Shown here one piece after another: positions 36,830 through 51,070 of a DNA stretch of 64,000 bases. Every line of letters begins with the position of its first letter. Position 1 is the first letter of the stretch. The position numbers and the translations under genes are program-made. A model generated the notes under the pieces. The model had not been told where the DNA came from, did not search any database, and saw only the letters and a list, made by a program, of their open reading frames with translations. Origin of the DNA: Panorpa germanica (taxonomy: Eukaryota; Arthropoda; Insecta; Mecoptera; Panorpidae); assembly GCA_963678705.1 (NCBI GenBank), contig OY783213.1, positions 13,644,451-13,708,450 on the forward strand, given 5' to 3'.

Positions 36830-37605
36830 TGTTTTTGCCATTAAGCACTACAATCTTCCGCTTTAATTTATTAAATTACATATCATTGTGTTTAATTACT
36901 TTTGTGATCCTTATTCTATCTAACCATTCTCACTCCTTCCAAAAGACAAATAGTACTGCTTCTTTCTTCCTCCTACTCTCCCTCATGTTTCTATTCTGCT
37001 ATTCCATCTCTTTCCTAGCTCCTTCTCTCTATCTGTGCCATCCACCTCTTCCCTTCACTGCCACCCTTTAATAATATTCTTTTCTCGTTTTACTCTTTTC
37101 TTATTTTACTCTTTTCTCACATGAACACTTAATGTGCTGCAGCGTTTCTATCTCTTTCCAGCACACCTTGCACATCCTTATCTGTTTCTCGCTATCCCTT
37201 TCTCTTTATCCCTAGCCTTTCTCTAATGGTCCTTCTCTTATGATTCTTGCTATATTCCTTGCCTCTTTTTCCCGTATGTATTCCAGTATCTCTCTCCCAA
37301 ATCCTCTTGTATATTTTATTATATTTGCTCCTTAGTTCCTCTTCCACACTTGTACCTTCTTCTCTTCTCTTTTCAAAGTACTCTTTTCTCCTTTTCGTTT
37401 CTCCTCTTCCACCCTCTGTTCTTCTGTCCGTCCTTATTTTTCTTAGGATCCCACCTTCAGCATTTCTCTTCTAACTTCTTCTAGTTTACTTATATTTTCC
37501 AGGCTCTATCCTTTGTTTCACTTTCACTCTTTCTCTGTCTCCTTCTGTTTTTCTATACTTCCACCTTCCGCCTCTTTCCTTCCCACTCCTGTCATTTTTT
37601 TTTTG
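36830..37605 (-). mobile_element. degraded R1/Jockey-type LINE 3' fragment
   Basis: The plus strand is strikingly pyrimidine-rich, the reverse of an Arg/Glu/Lys-rich reverse-transcriptase tail. The blocks gccatccacctcttcccttc, tgccaccctttaata and aacacttaatgtgctgcagc match 10008-10110 of the LINE fragment at 9870-10245. In both copies they lie in the region encoding the CxxC knuckle and the peptides after it. The present copy is longer at its 5' side but heavily diverged. The plus-strand open frames here are by-products of the skewed composition. Confidence 0.65.
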
Positions 37606-38369
37606 AAGCAAAGTTTATTGGACTGCCATCTAATCTATCTCGTATAATAAAAAGGTTCATATTTTTAATAATGATTTTTATGCAATAAAATATTTTTTAC
37701 TATAACCAAAAAAATTGTGAAACTAAAAAGGTTAAGAAGCACTGCTCCAGTGTGTGCAGTACAGCAAGAAGAGGCATATGACCTTGATACACTAAAATCA
37801 TAACAATTCATTGACCTTGACTGTTAGTGGCTTTGAACTTTGATGAGGTTTTTTAACTAATACGAAAATACCGATACCTACTAACGGATTATTGTCCCTG
37901 TAGCAAATTTTGTTTTAACAAAATACAATCAATCAAATTTATTGACCTATTAATTATGCATTTCCAGTTTATTATATATACCATATAATAATTTTAGGTT
38001 AGGATTTAAAATCGCCATCCAATTACTAGAATCATAGAAATCTTAACTTTATTATAAACTGATACTGGTAGCAATTCAGATAATCTACTACATAAAAATG
38101 ACTTTATATTTAGTCGCTTTTGGTACAAAAATTTAAATCTAAGGAGAATAATATATACTTACAAAAAACAGGTAAGTATGACGCCTGATTGACAGGCTAC
38201 ACAAATAACGTTGCTTATAGTACAGATGTCATACTTGTTTTGTAAATTGCTTTATTTTATTTGGCGACATGAAATTTAAAATGTTTGAGGTTATATTTAT
38301 TAAATCCAAAATGGTGGTTACTAAAACACTTCATATAAAGTTTCCCGTTGTTATGGAGTGAAATATTGC

Positions 38370-38633
38370 TTAGTTTCCAAAACTAATAGCAGAAGAATAA
38401 TTTGATGTTATATAACTGGAATAGTCAACGTACACAGTTATGCTTATGTTAATAAAAGTAACATACAGTTCTGAAACTTGAATTTGAGCAAATTGTTCCA
38501 CAAAGTAAAACGCCAGAGGCTTTTTGAGTTCAAGGCCACTGTTCAAAACAGTGAAACCCTTGTCAAACATATCAGGGCCCTCTTGATGTAATTTATAAAC
38601 TGGGATGTCACCAACATTTAAGGAACATTTCAT
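38370..38633 (-). other. exon-like open frame, unassigned
   Basis: The minus-strand frame starts MKCSLNVGDIPVYKLHQEGP and continues DMFDKGFTVLNSGLELKKPL and AFYFVEQFAQIQVSEL. It then reaches a possible donor (ct|gtatgt) near 38467, after which the translation becomes low-complexity. The first 55 residues are protein-like and GC-richer than the flanks. No family was recognised. It may be one exon of a minus-strand gene or a pseudogene. Confidence 0.25.
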
Positions 38634-40306
38634 TTGGACATATTATAGAAAATCACAGTCACGTTATTGAATCTGTTGAAGCGAAAATATCAAATCGCTG
38701 AGAACATTCCTTTATGTCTGCCATTGTGAACAAAATGAAAATACTGGAAACTATTTCATGAGAATCAACTGTTGATAAACTATTGGTAATGTGACTGGAA
38801 CATTGAATCAGGGGTGTATTAAGCAGGGCCCACAGAGCGAAAGGAGAGCCCCGCGAAAATCAATTGAGACTGAATATAATTGAACTTGCCATTGTTCCGC
38901 TAAGAGCCTTTTCATGTGTAGCATCATGGCCTGGGAAAGCAGCCTAATCCGCCACTGCTTTCAATTAATTTATATCATTTCCTCCTAAACATAAAACTTG
39001 AAATAACCTTACATTCTGTGAATTTTTGTATTATTTACCGATACCGATGCAATATCATTAAATAAATGAAGAATATGTAGAAATGGTGATGACGTCATTA
39101 GTGTTGCCAACTTAGTGGACAAGGTTTGGCATAACCGCTGAAAAATAATAAATACACTACGCCTACAATTCAAACAATGCAACAACTATTACACAAACTG
39201 CAAATGTTATTTTGAATTATACAATTAATTTATTTAATTAACTCTGTCGGAAATACGAATCAAAAACTAAATCTACACAAACCGTGTTAATTCAAACAAA
39301 AAATTTATTATTGTCTTTTTATGTCTTTATAGCATTTTCAATTAAGATAAAGATCACAAGATTGTGCCTTAAGCGCTGTGTTACAAAAGTCGCATATATG
39401 TTAGGAACCGGAAAACAATTCAATAAAGATGGAAAGAAGTAAATAAGCAAATTATATATATACGAGTATATATAAGGTCTTATAAACTGTAGTGCTTAGC
39501 TCGCAGAAAAGCCATGAGCGATATAAGTTGACATTGACTAATTGAATGTTTTTACGGAATACATCCAAAGCTATAATTAATTTATGTGTTCATTCATACA
39601 AATGTTATCAAACATTTATGTAATATTCTTACAATATCTCTAACTGAAGAAAAACCCTCTTACTCCCCCGAGCTATACTTTACAAACGTCATAATGTTTT
39701 TGTCCATATGCGCATTTTATTTATGCATTGCGTTTCTATTTCTGTAATATAATTATTAAAACGTAGTGTGAATAAAATACAACCCGTTTGAGGACAAGGT
39801 AATACTTCTGGTGACCAAAGTTTACTTCTATCCAGTGGTAATTTATATTATATTCAAAGAATTACACTCTGTATAACTCTCTAGTTCATTTTTACCCTGC
39901 CTCTCCTGCTGGATACCCTACACTTCGCCCTGCATATGATGCAAATACCATCCACTAGCTACTAAAGTTAGAACTCTTGTTTATTTAAGAAAACTGAGAA
40001 AAAATATTTCAAGAAAATATCTTTATTTAATTTAGTAGAGGATGAAACCTTTTTTAATATGGTTGTTTATGATCTATGCGTTTTATCATAACTTCTACTC
40101 ATTGTGAAAAGATGGCTCTGCATATTTCGGGTTAGTCATTAGTCGTCTTGCTCTATGATTCAATCTGTTTGATCTGTCCGCCATTACTTTTTAGTGACTG
40201 TGGTGTGATACTTCTCACGTATGGATAATACATAGTATTCACATGTTTTGATAAATTTATTATTGTTCATAAATTGTCAGACATTTAAAAAAGTGTAGAT
40301 TGTGCA
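38634..40306. other. intergenic, upstream of eIF3e
   Basis: Nothing coding was seen. A gccattac motif (a YY1/Pho-like ccat core) lies about 120 bp before the eIF3e start codon. There is no obvious TATA box close to the gene, as usual for housekeeping promoters. Confidence 0.4.
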
Positions 40307-42307
40307 ATGGCGAAGTTTGATTTAACTGCTCGAAATGGGCAATATTTGGACCGGCATCTAGTCTTCCCTCTATTAGAATTTCTGTCTGCTAAAGAAGTAA
40401 GCATGTGGCATTATTATTAATTGTATTGTATTTCACATATATATTCTTTGTTTATGAAAGAGTAATTAAACTGCAATCGTTTCATTGTTTTGTAATCTGA
40501 TATTATTACTTGCGACATATTAAAAAGTACTCAATATGTCATAACCTAAAATGAACGTCAGATAGGTTTGGTTTAGTTGCAATGCAGATATGATTGTAGT
40601 AACAAGAGGTATTTACAATAAATTACAACAGAAAATTAACTTTCACAGATTTACGATGAAACGGAGTTACTGCAGGCTAAGCTCGACATTTTGAGTAAAA
40701 CTAATATGATTGATTATGCTATTGATATTAGGCAGCAATTATATCCTAACCAGGAAGTACCGGAGGTAAATTAACTTATTATTTTTACTTTGTTTATAAA
40801 CTGTTGTTCTCTTGTCTTACTAGTCATTAAATACAGGCTCTACGAAATCGCCGTGTTCATGTAGTTACTCAACTTCAAGAACTTCAAACTGAAGTAGATC
40901 CAATTCTTAAAATAATGAGCATGGATGATGTTATGAAGAACATGGAAACGATGAGAGACCCTAAAACTCTTATTAATTACCTAACCAAGGAGTTTGATTT
41001 TAAAATAGAGATGATTGACAGTATGTATCAATTGGCCAAATATCGTTACGAATGTGGTAATTATTCTGCGTCAACAAGTTACTTGTACTTCTGTATGTTG
41101 GTAATGCCAACTACTGATAAGAACTATTTGAACGTCCTCTGGGGTAAATTGGCATCTGAAGTTCTTGTTCAAAATTGGGATGCTGCGCTTGAAGATCTGA
41201 ACAAACTTCGTGAATTTATCGATAACAATTCATTCGGGAGTAACATTCAGGTGCTTATCAATATTCACACTACTCTTACAGAAGCAAGACTAGTTTTATT
41301 AACTCGTAATTATTTAACAGGTCCTCCAGCAACGCACTTGGCTTATTCACTGGAGTCTGTTCGTATTTTTCAACCATGTTAAAGGAAGAGATTTAATTAT
41401 CGAGATGTTCTTGTACAAACCATTGTATGTATATTTACAATTCATTTATAGTATTATAAATAGTACATGATAATCATATTTATATTTTTCACATATTTAG
41501 GTACTTGAATGCTATTCAAACTATGTGCCCACATATCCTGCGTTATTTGGCAACTGCAGTTATCATTAACCGCACCCGAAGAAATGCATTGAAAGATCTT
41601 GTCAAAGTTATTCAGCAAGAGTCTTACACATACAGGTAGTTGAAACAAAACAATGTAATTATCTTATTCCAACAATATAATAATTGGTAATAATTGCAGG
41701 GACCCAATTACTGAATTCCTCGAACATTTGTATGTTAACTTCGATTTTGAGGGAGCAAGGCAAAAGCTTCATGAGTGCCAGACTGTCCTTTACAACGACT
41801 TCTTCTTAATCGCCTGTCTTGACGAATTTGTTGAAAACGCACGTCTTATGATCTTTGAAACCTTTTGCAGAATACATCAATGTATCAGTATTGGGTATGT
41901 TTTATTTATTAATAGTATTATTTAAAGATTTATAGCAATTAAAAATAAAAATATTATTTTTGTGTAGAATGTTGGCAGAAAAACTCAACATGAATCCCGA
42001 TGAGGCTGAATGTTGGATTGTGAATTTGATTCGAAATGCTCGTCTAGATGCTAAAATTGATTCAAAGTTGGGGCATGTTGTAATGGGGACCCAACCACTA
42101 AGTCCGTATCAACAGCTTATTGAGAAAATTGACTCATTGGCTGTAAGATCCGAAGCACTAACTGGTTTAGTGGAAAGAAAACATAAAGCTAAAAATCAAG
42201 ATGTAAGTAGTCATGAAGTTGTGTTAAATAAACAAATTTTATTCTGAATTATTGATTTAATCATTGGATTATATTTTCAGATCCGCTGGGGAACTCAAGA
42301 ATTTTAA
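40307..42307 (+). CDS. eIF3e: eukaryotic translation initiation factor 3 subunit E
   Basis: Eight exons join in frame: 40307-40396, 40649-40765, 40837-41250, 41321-41424, 41501-41635, 41700-41894, 41968-42202 and 42281-42307. They give 438 aa, close to the usual ~440. The N-terminus [20 protein letters not shown] is the family hallmark. The eIF3e core follows ([50 protein letters not shown]), then the PCI domain ([38 protein letters not shown]) and the C-terminus [10 protein letters not shown]. The protein is a core scaffold subunit of the eIF3 complex in 43S assembly. Introns are short (70-252 bp); the third is 70 bp, and reading through it gives a false early stop. Polyadenylation signals (aataaa) lie 70-150 bp after the stop. 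Confidence 0.98.
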
Positions 42308-43307
42308 AAGTTACGTGAAAAAAGCTATTTTTATTAGAGGACATTTTATATCATAATTGTTCATATAATAACGAAGAGTAATAAATATTATCACGACAGT
42401 GGATACTATAAATATGTTTTTTGTATTAAACCATAGTTTTAATATTTGTAAAAATAAATACCTAAAACACCTAATAGGTAATTAATTGTTTCATTGGTTT
42501 CCCATTAGTAAAGCTGAAATTAAACTTAAAGGTTAATGATATTTAATAATTGGAAATATATTTTTCATTATTTCTGTTCAAGAATCTGATCTGTGGTTTT
42601 GAATGATCTACGTGGTTATAAAAGTAGTGATTTTCTATTCTACTTTTAAAAGGACAATTAAAATTCTTATGCTACTGAATAAATCTAAAGTATAGACACG
42701 TTTTGTTCTATTTCACAGCACAGCACTTTTAGTTTCTACAAATAGCGTTGGCACCAAATTGATGTGCTTCAGTTTAGCATTAAACTAGCGCTCTATTTTC
42801 CTTTTGTGGTGCGTTACCGTTGAGTTTGGAGTAAATAAGCAATGCAATTATCAACATTTGTTAATCATCGACGCCATAAAACTGCTAACAATTGAAAGAG
42901 ATCGTTTATGATAGGATTAGAATTGGAAAAAGAAATTAAATAAAATAATTTCTACCTATTTCTCTTACATATGCAATTTATGCTATGTAAGTTATGTTAT
43001 GCTAACTACATTTTACATGATTTTCCACCCAAAAAGAAAAGAGGAATTTACATTTTCTTTAAAAATGGATAATCCAAAATCGCACTCTGGTTTTTAAATA
43101 AAATTCGTTTTCCCGCATTTAAATTCTACGCTTGTTTCGATAAAATTGAAAATCTACACTTCTATCTCACTCTGTTTACTCTACACAGAATAATTTGCGC
43201 GCTATTTGGCAAGTGAAGCTGATTGTCACATTGTTGTGTTTTTGCAATTAAAGAATTTACTGAATAAACAAATAGCGAATACGACTAGGCTTTGGTGAAT
43301 ATTTATT
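42308..43307. other. eIF3e-MSH6 intergenic region
   Basis: About 1 kb holding the eIF3e 3' UTR and the MSH6 promoter. No additional gene was seen. Confidence 0.6.
43194..43201 (+). promoter_or_regulatory. putative E2F site upstream of MSH6
   Basis: The octamer TTTGCGCG, continued by cta as tttgcgcgcta, matches the E2F/DP consensus TTTSGCGC allowing one shift. It lies about 110 bp before the MSH6 start codon. Mismatch-repair genes are commonly E2F-regulated in animals (established knowledge). Function here is inferred from sequence and position only. Confidence 0.4.
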
Positions 43308-46300
43308 ATGTCTAAGCGTAATAGCACCGGTGCAAATACTATATTTAATTACTTTATTAAATCACCACCTGCTAATAATGTTAAAAAAAATACTGAAAGT
43401 AATAATTCACCGGTTGTTAAGAATGAAAAGCCTCTTGGAACACCAAAACAACGTAAGGGTTGCAATAAATACTTTATCTATAATATTTGTTATATTTATC
43501 TGTTTCTTTTATATATTGACAAAATAGGATCATACGTTCTTTTGCAGAAAATAAAAAACGCGATCGCGCTAGTGAGAAAAAAGTGAGCCAAGACTCTGAA
43601 GAGGAAGATGAACCGATTACACAAAAGAAAAAAAGAATTCGCATATTGGCAGACAGTGATTCTGATGTTGAAAACAATGGTAAGCAATAGATTCAAATAA
43701 GTTCAAAACGATTTTAAACCATGGATGTTATATTTCAGAAACTAATACTGAATCTAATGATGTTCCCACTAAGGTATTATTATATAATAGTGTTGGTTTT
43801 TATAGTAATTTAAAAGCATACTATAGGGTTGAATTTACAGAAGCTGAAATTAAACTCAGAGTTTGAATTTAAGAAGAAAGTTACAACGAATGATAATAAA
43901 CCATCTTCTCGCCCATCGACGCCTGTGTCTAAATCAAAGCCAAAAGCTCCTTCCACACCATCATCTAGTAAGTTGTCGCAGGACTCCTTACAAAGCACTC
44001 CGTCTCAAGAGTCTAATAAAAAAGTAATTCAGGAGGACGGATGTTGGGCACATAATAAGTTAGAATTTTTAAAGCCGGATCAGATAAAAGATGGTAAAAA
44101 GAAAAAGCTTTCAGATCCACTATATGATCCTAGAACATTACACGTTCCTGCAGATTTTTTGACTCAACAGACACCTGTACGTTGTTAAACATTACCGTTT
44201 ACCTTTATTCTATTTTATGATTTAATAATTGGGATTTTTTACAGGCAATGCGGCAGTGGTGGGAAGTGAAGAGCAAGCATTATGATTGTGTGCTTTTTTT
44301 CAAAGTTGGAAAGTTTTATGAATTGTATCACATGGATGCTGTAGTTGGTGTTAATGAATTAGGGTTTACGTACATGAAAGGAGAATTTGCACATTCAGGT
44401 TTCCCAGAATCTGCATATGCAAGAATGTCAACAAATTTAGTAGAACGAGGTTACAAAGTAGCAAGAGTAGAGCAGACTGAAACACCAGATATGATGGCTG
44501 AACGTATAAAGAAAGGTATTTTTTTTAATTTTTCTTATTGAAATCTTGTTATGTATCTGAAAAATATTAAATTAGATAAAAACTAAAAACCTAAAACAAG
44601 ATTTATTTGAGTATGAAATAGTATAATTTTATATTTTAATGAAATATTCTTATAATTAGCGGGTGGTGGTACAAAATTCGACAAGGTTGTAAAAAGAGAA
44701 GTTTGTCAAGTAACAAATAGGGGTACATACATTTATGGTCCTCAGAATGGTCAGGCTTCAAAACCGCAATCTACATATATGCTGGCCATCGTTGAGAAGG
44801 TAATTTGAACTAATTGATATTAATGTTATCTAATAAGACAATGATTAATATAGAATTGATTTAGGATACCGGAAAATTCAGTACTTATGGTGTTTGTTTT
44901 GTTGATACATCTATTGGGGATTTCTACTTGGGCCAATTTAACGATGATAGACAATCTTCACGTCTTCTAACACTACTGGCACATTATCCTCCAGCTCTGG
45001 TAAATGATTTATTTTATCTATTATCCTGTTACTAGAAATTGAATGAATGATTAATAACTTACATTCTTTTAGGTCTTATATGAGAAAGGTTTTACTACTG
45101 AAAGATCGCGTAAAATATTTACATCAGCTCTCAGTGGTGCACTCCGTGAAGGTTTGGCACCAGAATCGCAATTTTGGAATGCTAATAAAACTTTACAAAT
45201 GCTGGCGGAGAAATATTATTGTAAAAAAGGGCAAACAGAGTGGCCTATTGGATTTAAACACTTTTTGTGTGATTGTAAGTTATTAATGTTCACTTCAAAT
45301 TAAATTTATTTAATTACTATTATATCTTAATACAAGACATTTTATTTACGTTTTTAGCTGACCCGCTAGGTCTAACTCCAAAAGAAGATTCAGATCTCGC
45401 TATCAAAGCGCTCGGTGGAAGTATCTGGTATCTTAAAGATTGTTTATTAGAACAACAAGTTTTATCAATGGCACGATTTCATACTTATAATCCACCAGAT
45501 ATACCACTAAGTGAAATTAAACAGGATACCAGTATTAAAATGGCAGGGCATATGATATTAGATGCTATTACATTATATAACTTAAGAGTTGTTGGAACTG
45601 AAGGATCATTACTAGAGAAACTTGACCATTGTTCTACTGCTTTTGGTAAACGGTAAGAATTTTTTAAAAAGCATATTTTGAAATACGTAAAATAATTTAC
45701 GTATTAAACTGATTATTAAACTGTAATAAATATTAATTAAAGATTATTACGTCAATGGGTCTGCTCTCCATCGTGTAACTGGAGTGTTATCACAGACAGA
45801 CAACAAGCAATTGAATTTTTATTAGACAACCCCTCGATTATTCAGGAGGTTAAACAGTTATTGGGACAGCTACCAGATTTAGAAAGACAGTTGGCTCAGT
45901 AAGAAATTTAACACTTGTATGCATTATAGTTACTTCGAAAACTCTAAATTCGTAATATTTTTTTTCTCTATAGAATCCATACAAGTGGAAACGTTGAGCA
46001 CAATAAAAACCACCCAGATAGTCGAGCTATTTTCTATGAAGAAAAAACCTATTCGAAAAAGCGTATTCATGATTTCATTTCTACATTAAATGGATTTCAA
46101 ACAGCATCTTCATTATCTGAACATTTTCAAGATACATACTCAGACTTATTAAAAAGATTGACTCATTGTGAACCCAGCGGAATGTTTCCAGATCTAACAA
46201 AAGAGCTCAAATTTTTTAAAGTATGTTCTAGTCCTAATGAAAAATTAACATTCATTTGTGTTTTATTTAGGAAGTAATACTTTTTGTTTAGAATGCTTTT

Positions 46301-47979
46301 AATCACGAAGAAGCTGAAAAGGAAGGTCGTATTGTACCTAAAGAAGGTGTTGATGCTGATTATGATGCATCTGTACAAGATATTAAAGATATTGAAGAGG
46401 AGCTGCAGGATTATTTAAAATCTCAAGAGAAATATTTTGGTTGTAAATTAAATTATCATGGCAACGATAAAAAACGGTACAGTTTAGAGGTACCGGAACA
46501 CGCATGCCGAAAAGCTGGATCTGGATACCACTTGGAAGGTCAAAAGAAAGGTAGCAAAGCTAGTAAAAGATACACAACTGTTGCAACGAAGGTGAGTTGT
46601 ATTTTTTCAATAAAAATTATTAATGATCACTTGAAAATATAATGTATTTTTTACTCTCGTTCAAGGATTTACTCGCGAGGATGATGGCAGCGGAGGATCA
46701 AAAGAAAAATATTCTTAAAGATTTAAGCCGAAGAATTTTTGAAAAATTTAGCAACCATTTTGAAAAATGGAATAATGCAATTGCTTGCATAGCTATGTTA
46801 GATGTTTTAGTCGGTCTTGCCGAATATTCCAGACTTCAGTCAGGTGAAATGTGCATGCCTAAACTACTAGAGCCGACTACGGACAGAAAGGTAAGGTTTA
46901 ATAAATAATTTTTATTTATATTTACAATTAATTTCCAAAATAATTTTCAAATAAATTTGCAGCCTTTTGTTACAATCAAAGAAAGTCGTCATCCATGTAT
47001 TGGAGATTCAGAAGATTTCATTCCAAATACGGTACATTTAGGGTCAGAAAATTGGGCCCAATTATCTTTACTCACTGGCCCTAATATGGGTGGCAAATCT
47101 ACATTAATGAGACAGTTGGGACTTTTGACTATAATGGCACAAATTGTAAGTTATTTAATGTTTAATTTATTGTTTATATATATAGTTCATGAATTTATAT
47201 TTATTTAATAACAGGGATGCCGAATTCCAGCTGAAGAAGCTTCATTTGATTTAGTGGACAGAATATTTACTCGTCTTGGTGCTAATGATGATTTGATGGC
47301 AGGCCATTCAACTTTTCTAGTTGAACTCAGTGAGACTTCCTCTATATTACGACATGCAACTAAACACTCATTAGTACTTCTTGATGAATTAGGTAATTAT
47401 TTTTCAATTATAAATAGATTAAGAATTAACGCATTCTATTATTTTTTTTTTAATATTTCAGGTCGTGGAACTTCTACGTATGATGGAACTGCTATAGCTG
47501 CAGGTGTTTTGAATCAACTTGCAGGACTTTCATGTAGAACACTTTTTTCAACTCATTATCATAGCTTGGTGGAAGATTTTCACAACAATTCAAACGTTTC
47601 AATGGGTCATATGGTAAGTTGACAGATTTATAATACTATAAATATAAATAAATAGTAACCAAATTAAATATATTATCTAATTTAAACAATTACAAAATTT
47701 CTCAAGGCATGTATGGTGGAATCAGACGAACAAGATAATGAAGTTACTCAAGAAACTGTGACATTTTTATATAAATATGTTGAAGGACCTTGTCCCAAAT
47801 CATATGGATTTAATGCCGCAAGATTAGCAGGCATTTCGAAAGAAATTACGAAAAAAGCCTATGAACATTCAAATAAGATGGAACAAATGGCTATAAGAAA
47901 GAAACAGTTTCTAAACTTATACTCAGCTCTTCAAAATAAAGAAATTGAAACTTTGCGAAAAATGTTAAAATCTATGTAA
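43308..47979 (+). CDS. Msh6: DNA mismatch repair protein MSH6
   Basis: Seventeen exons join in frame (43308-43452, 43548-43679, 43739-43773, 43841-44176, 44245-44515, 44660-44799, 44865-44999, 45073-45274, 45358-45652, 45743-45898, 45974-46220, 46292-46591, 46666-46890, 46963-47145, 47215-47392, 47462-47613, 47707-47979), giving 1134 aa. It pairs with MSH2 as MutS-alpha to detect mismatches and small loops in the nucleus. Motifs: N-terminal PCNA-binding PIP-like [11 protein letters not shown]; a charged disordered linker; the mismatch-contacting GKFYEL (about 239-243); Walker [11 protein letters not shown] (about 911-920); [14 protein letters not shown]; Walker B LVLLDELG (about 987-994); and [11 protein letters not shown]. 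No PWWP domain lies between the PIP box and the MutS core, unlike the vertebrate protein. It is on the same strand as eIF3e. Confidence 0.98.
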
Positions 47980-48541
47980 TTTGTGTTTAAATTATTTAAA
48001 TTTTATATTTAAGTGTTATACCTAGTAGTGGTAGTATTACTTAGTTTTATTTTTTTATTGTTACTTTTTTTTAATTCATAATTGATTACACTATATTATA
48101 GTAATTACTGAAATACTAGAAATATTTTGAAGAATATATGTCTTGAAAATAAATATTGCTTTTTTTTACTTTTATCTATAATCACATTACAGACTTAGAA
48201 TATATAAAATAACAACACCATAAAAAGCAAATAAAACTTTTTTAAATGTTTTGAAGTATTATTCTTAAAATAAACATTACGTTTAAATGTTAACTTGGTA
48301 TATTGTGTAAATCTCAGCAAGATAATGACCTAGCATAATGCTATTATCATTTGCTACTTCGTGTTTCCATTGTAATATTATCAGTGTCAATATGTACACT
48401 AAGCATAGGTACCAAGAAGAACAATTTAACAGTAAATTGCTTAATATTTGAATTAAGATAAGCATTAATTGCTTTTAATGTGTTTGGTTTTGTCAGTAGT
48501 TTCATTGTTTTCGTAGTCAGTAAGACAACTATAACTTGAAG
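47980..48541. other. MSH6 3' flank and protease promoter region
   Basis: A polyadenylation signal, aataaa, lies near 48148. The following 400 bp are AT-rich and lead into the serine protease start at 48542. No other gene was seen. Confidence 0.5.
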
Positions 48542-50806
<2,265 letters not shown>

Positions 50807-51070
50807 CAAGTTTATTCTCTTACATAGAACATATTAATTATTCATTGATTAGTCAGAAATATACTAATTTATTTGAAACATTTTGTTTGTGTATATCTGG
50901 TGGTCTTAAAATTATTTGAAGGCGTTTACAAAATTGTTATTCTATTTTTTCTTTGTAAATGTTTATGGTGGTATCTTCACTGCCAGCGCATGGGTAGAGA
51001 GATTAGTGAAATCAAATAGAATAGATATTTCATAAGTTCAGACATTTATGACTGCAGTGTGAAAGAAATT
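50807..51070. other. convergent 3' flanks of the protease and fucosyltransferase A
   Basis: About 260 bp separate the two stop codons of genes that end towards each other. No further feature was seen. Confidence 0.5.

Noticed and set aside
36829-37474. Two plus-strand hydrophobic frames (80 and 75 codons) as membrane proteins
   Set aside because: They are antisense to an Arg/Glu-rich LINE tail; the Leu/Ser/Pro richness is the complement of that bias.
41251-41382. Apparent early stop in the eIF3e third coding exon (frame ending FQPC)
   Set aside because: It comes from reading through a 70-bp intron (41251-41320). With that intron removed the frame continues into [16 protein letters not shown], as in all eIF3e proteins.
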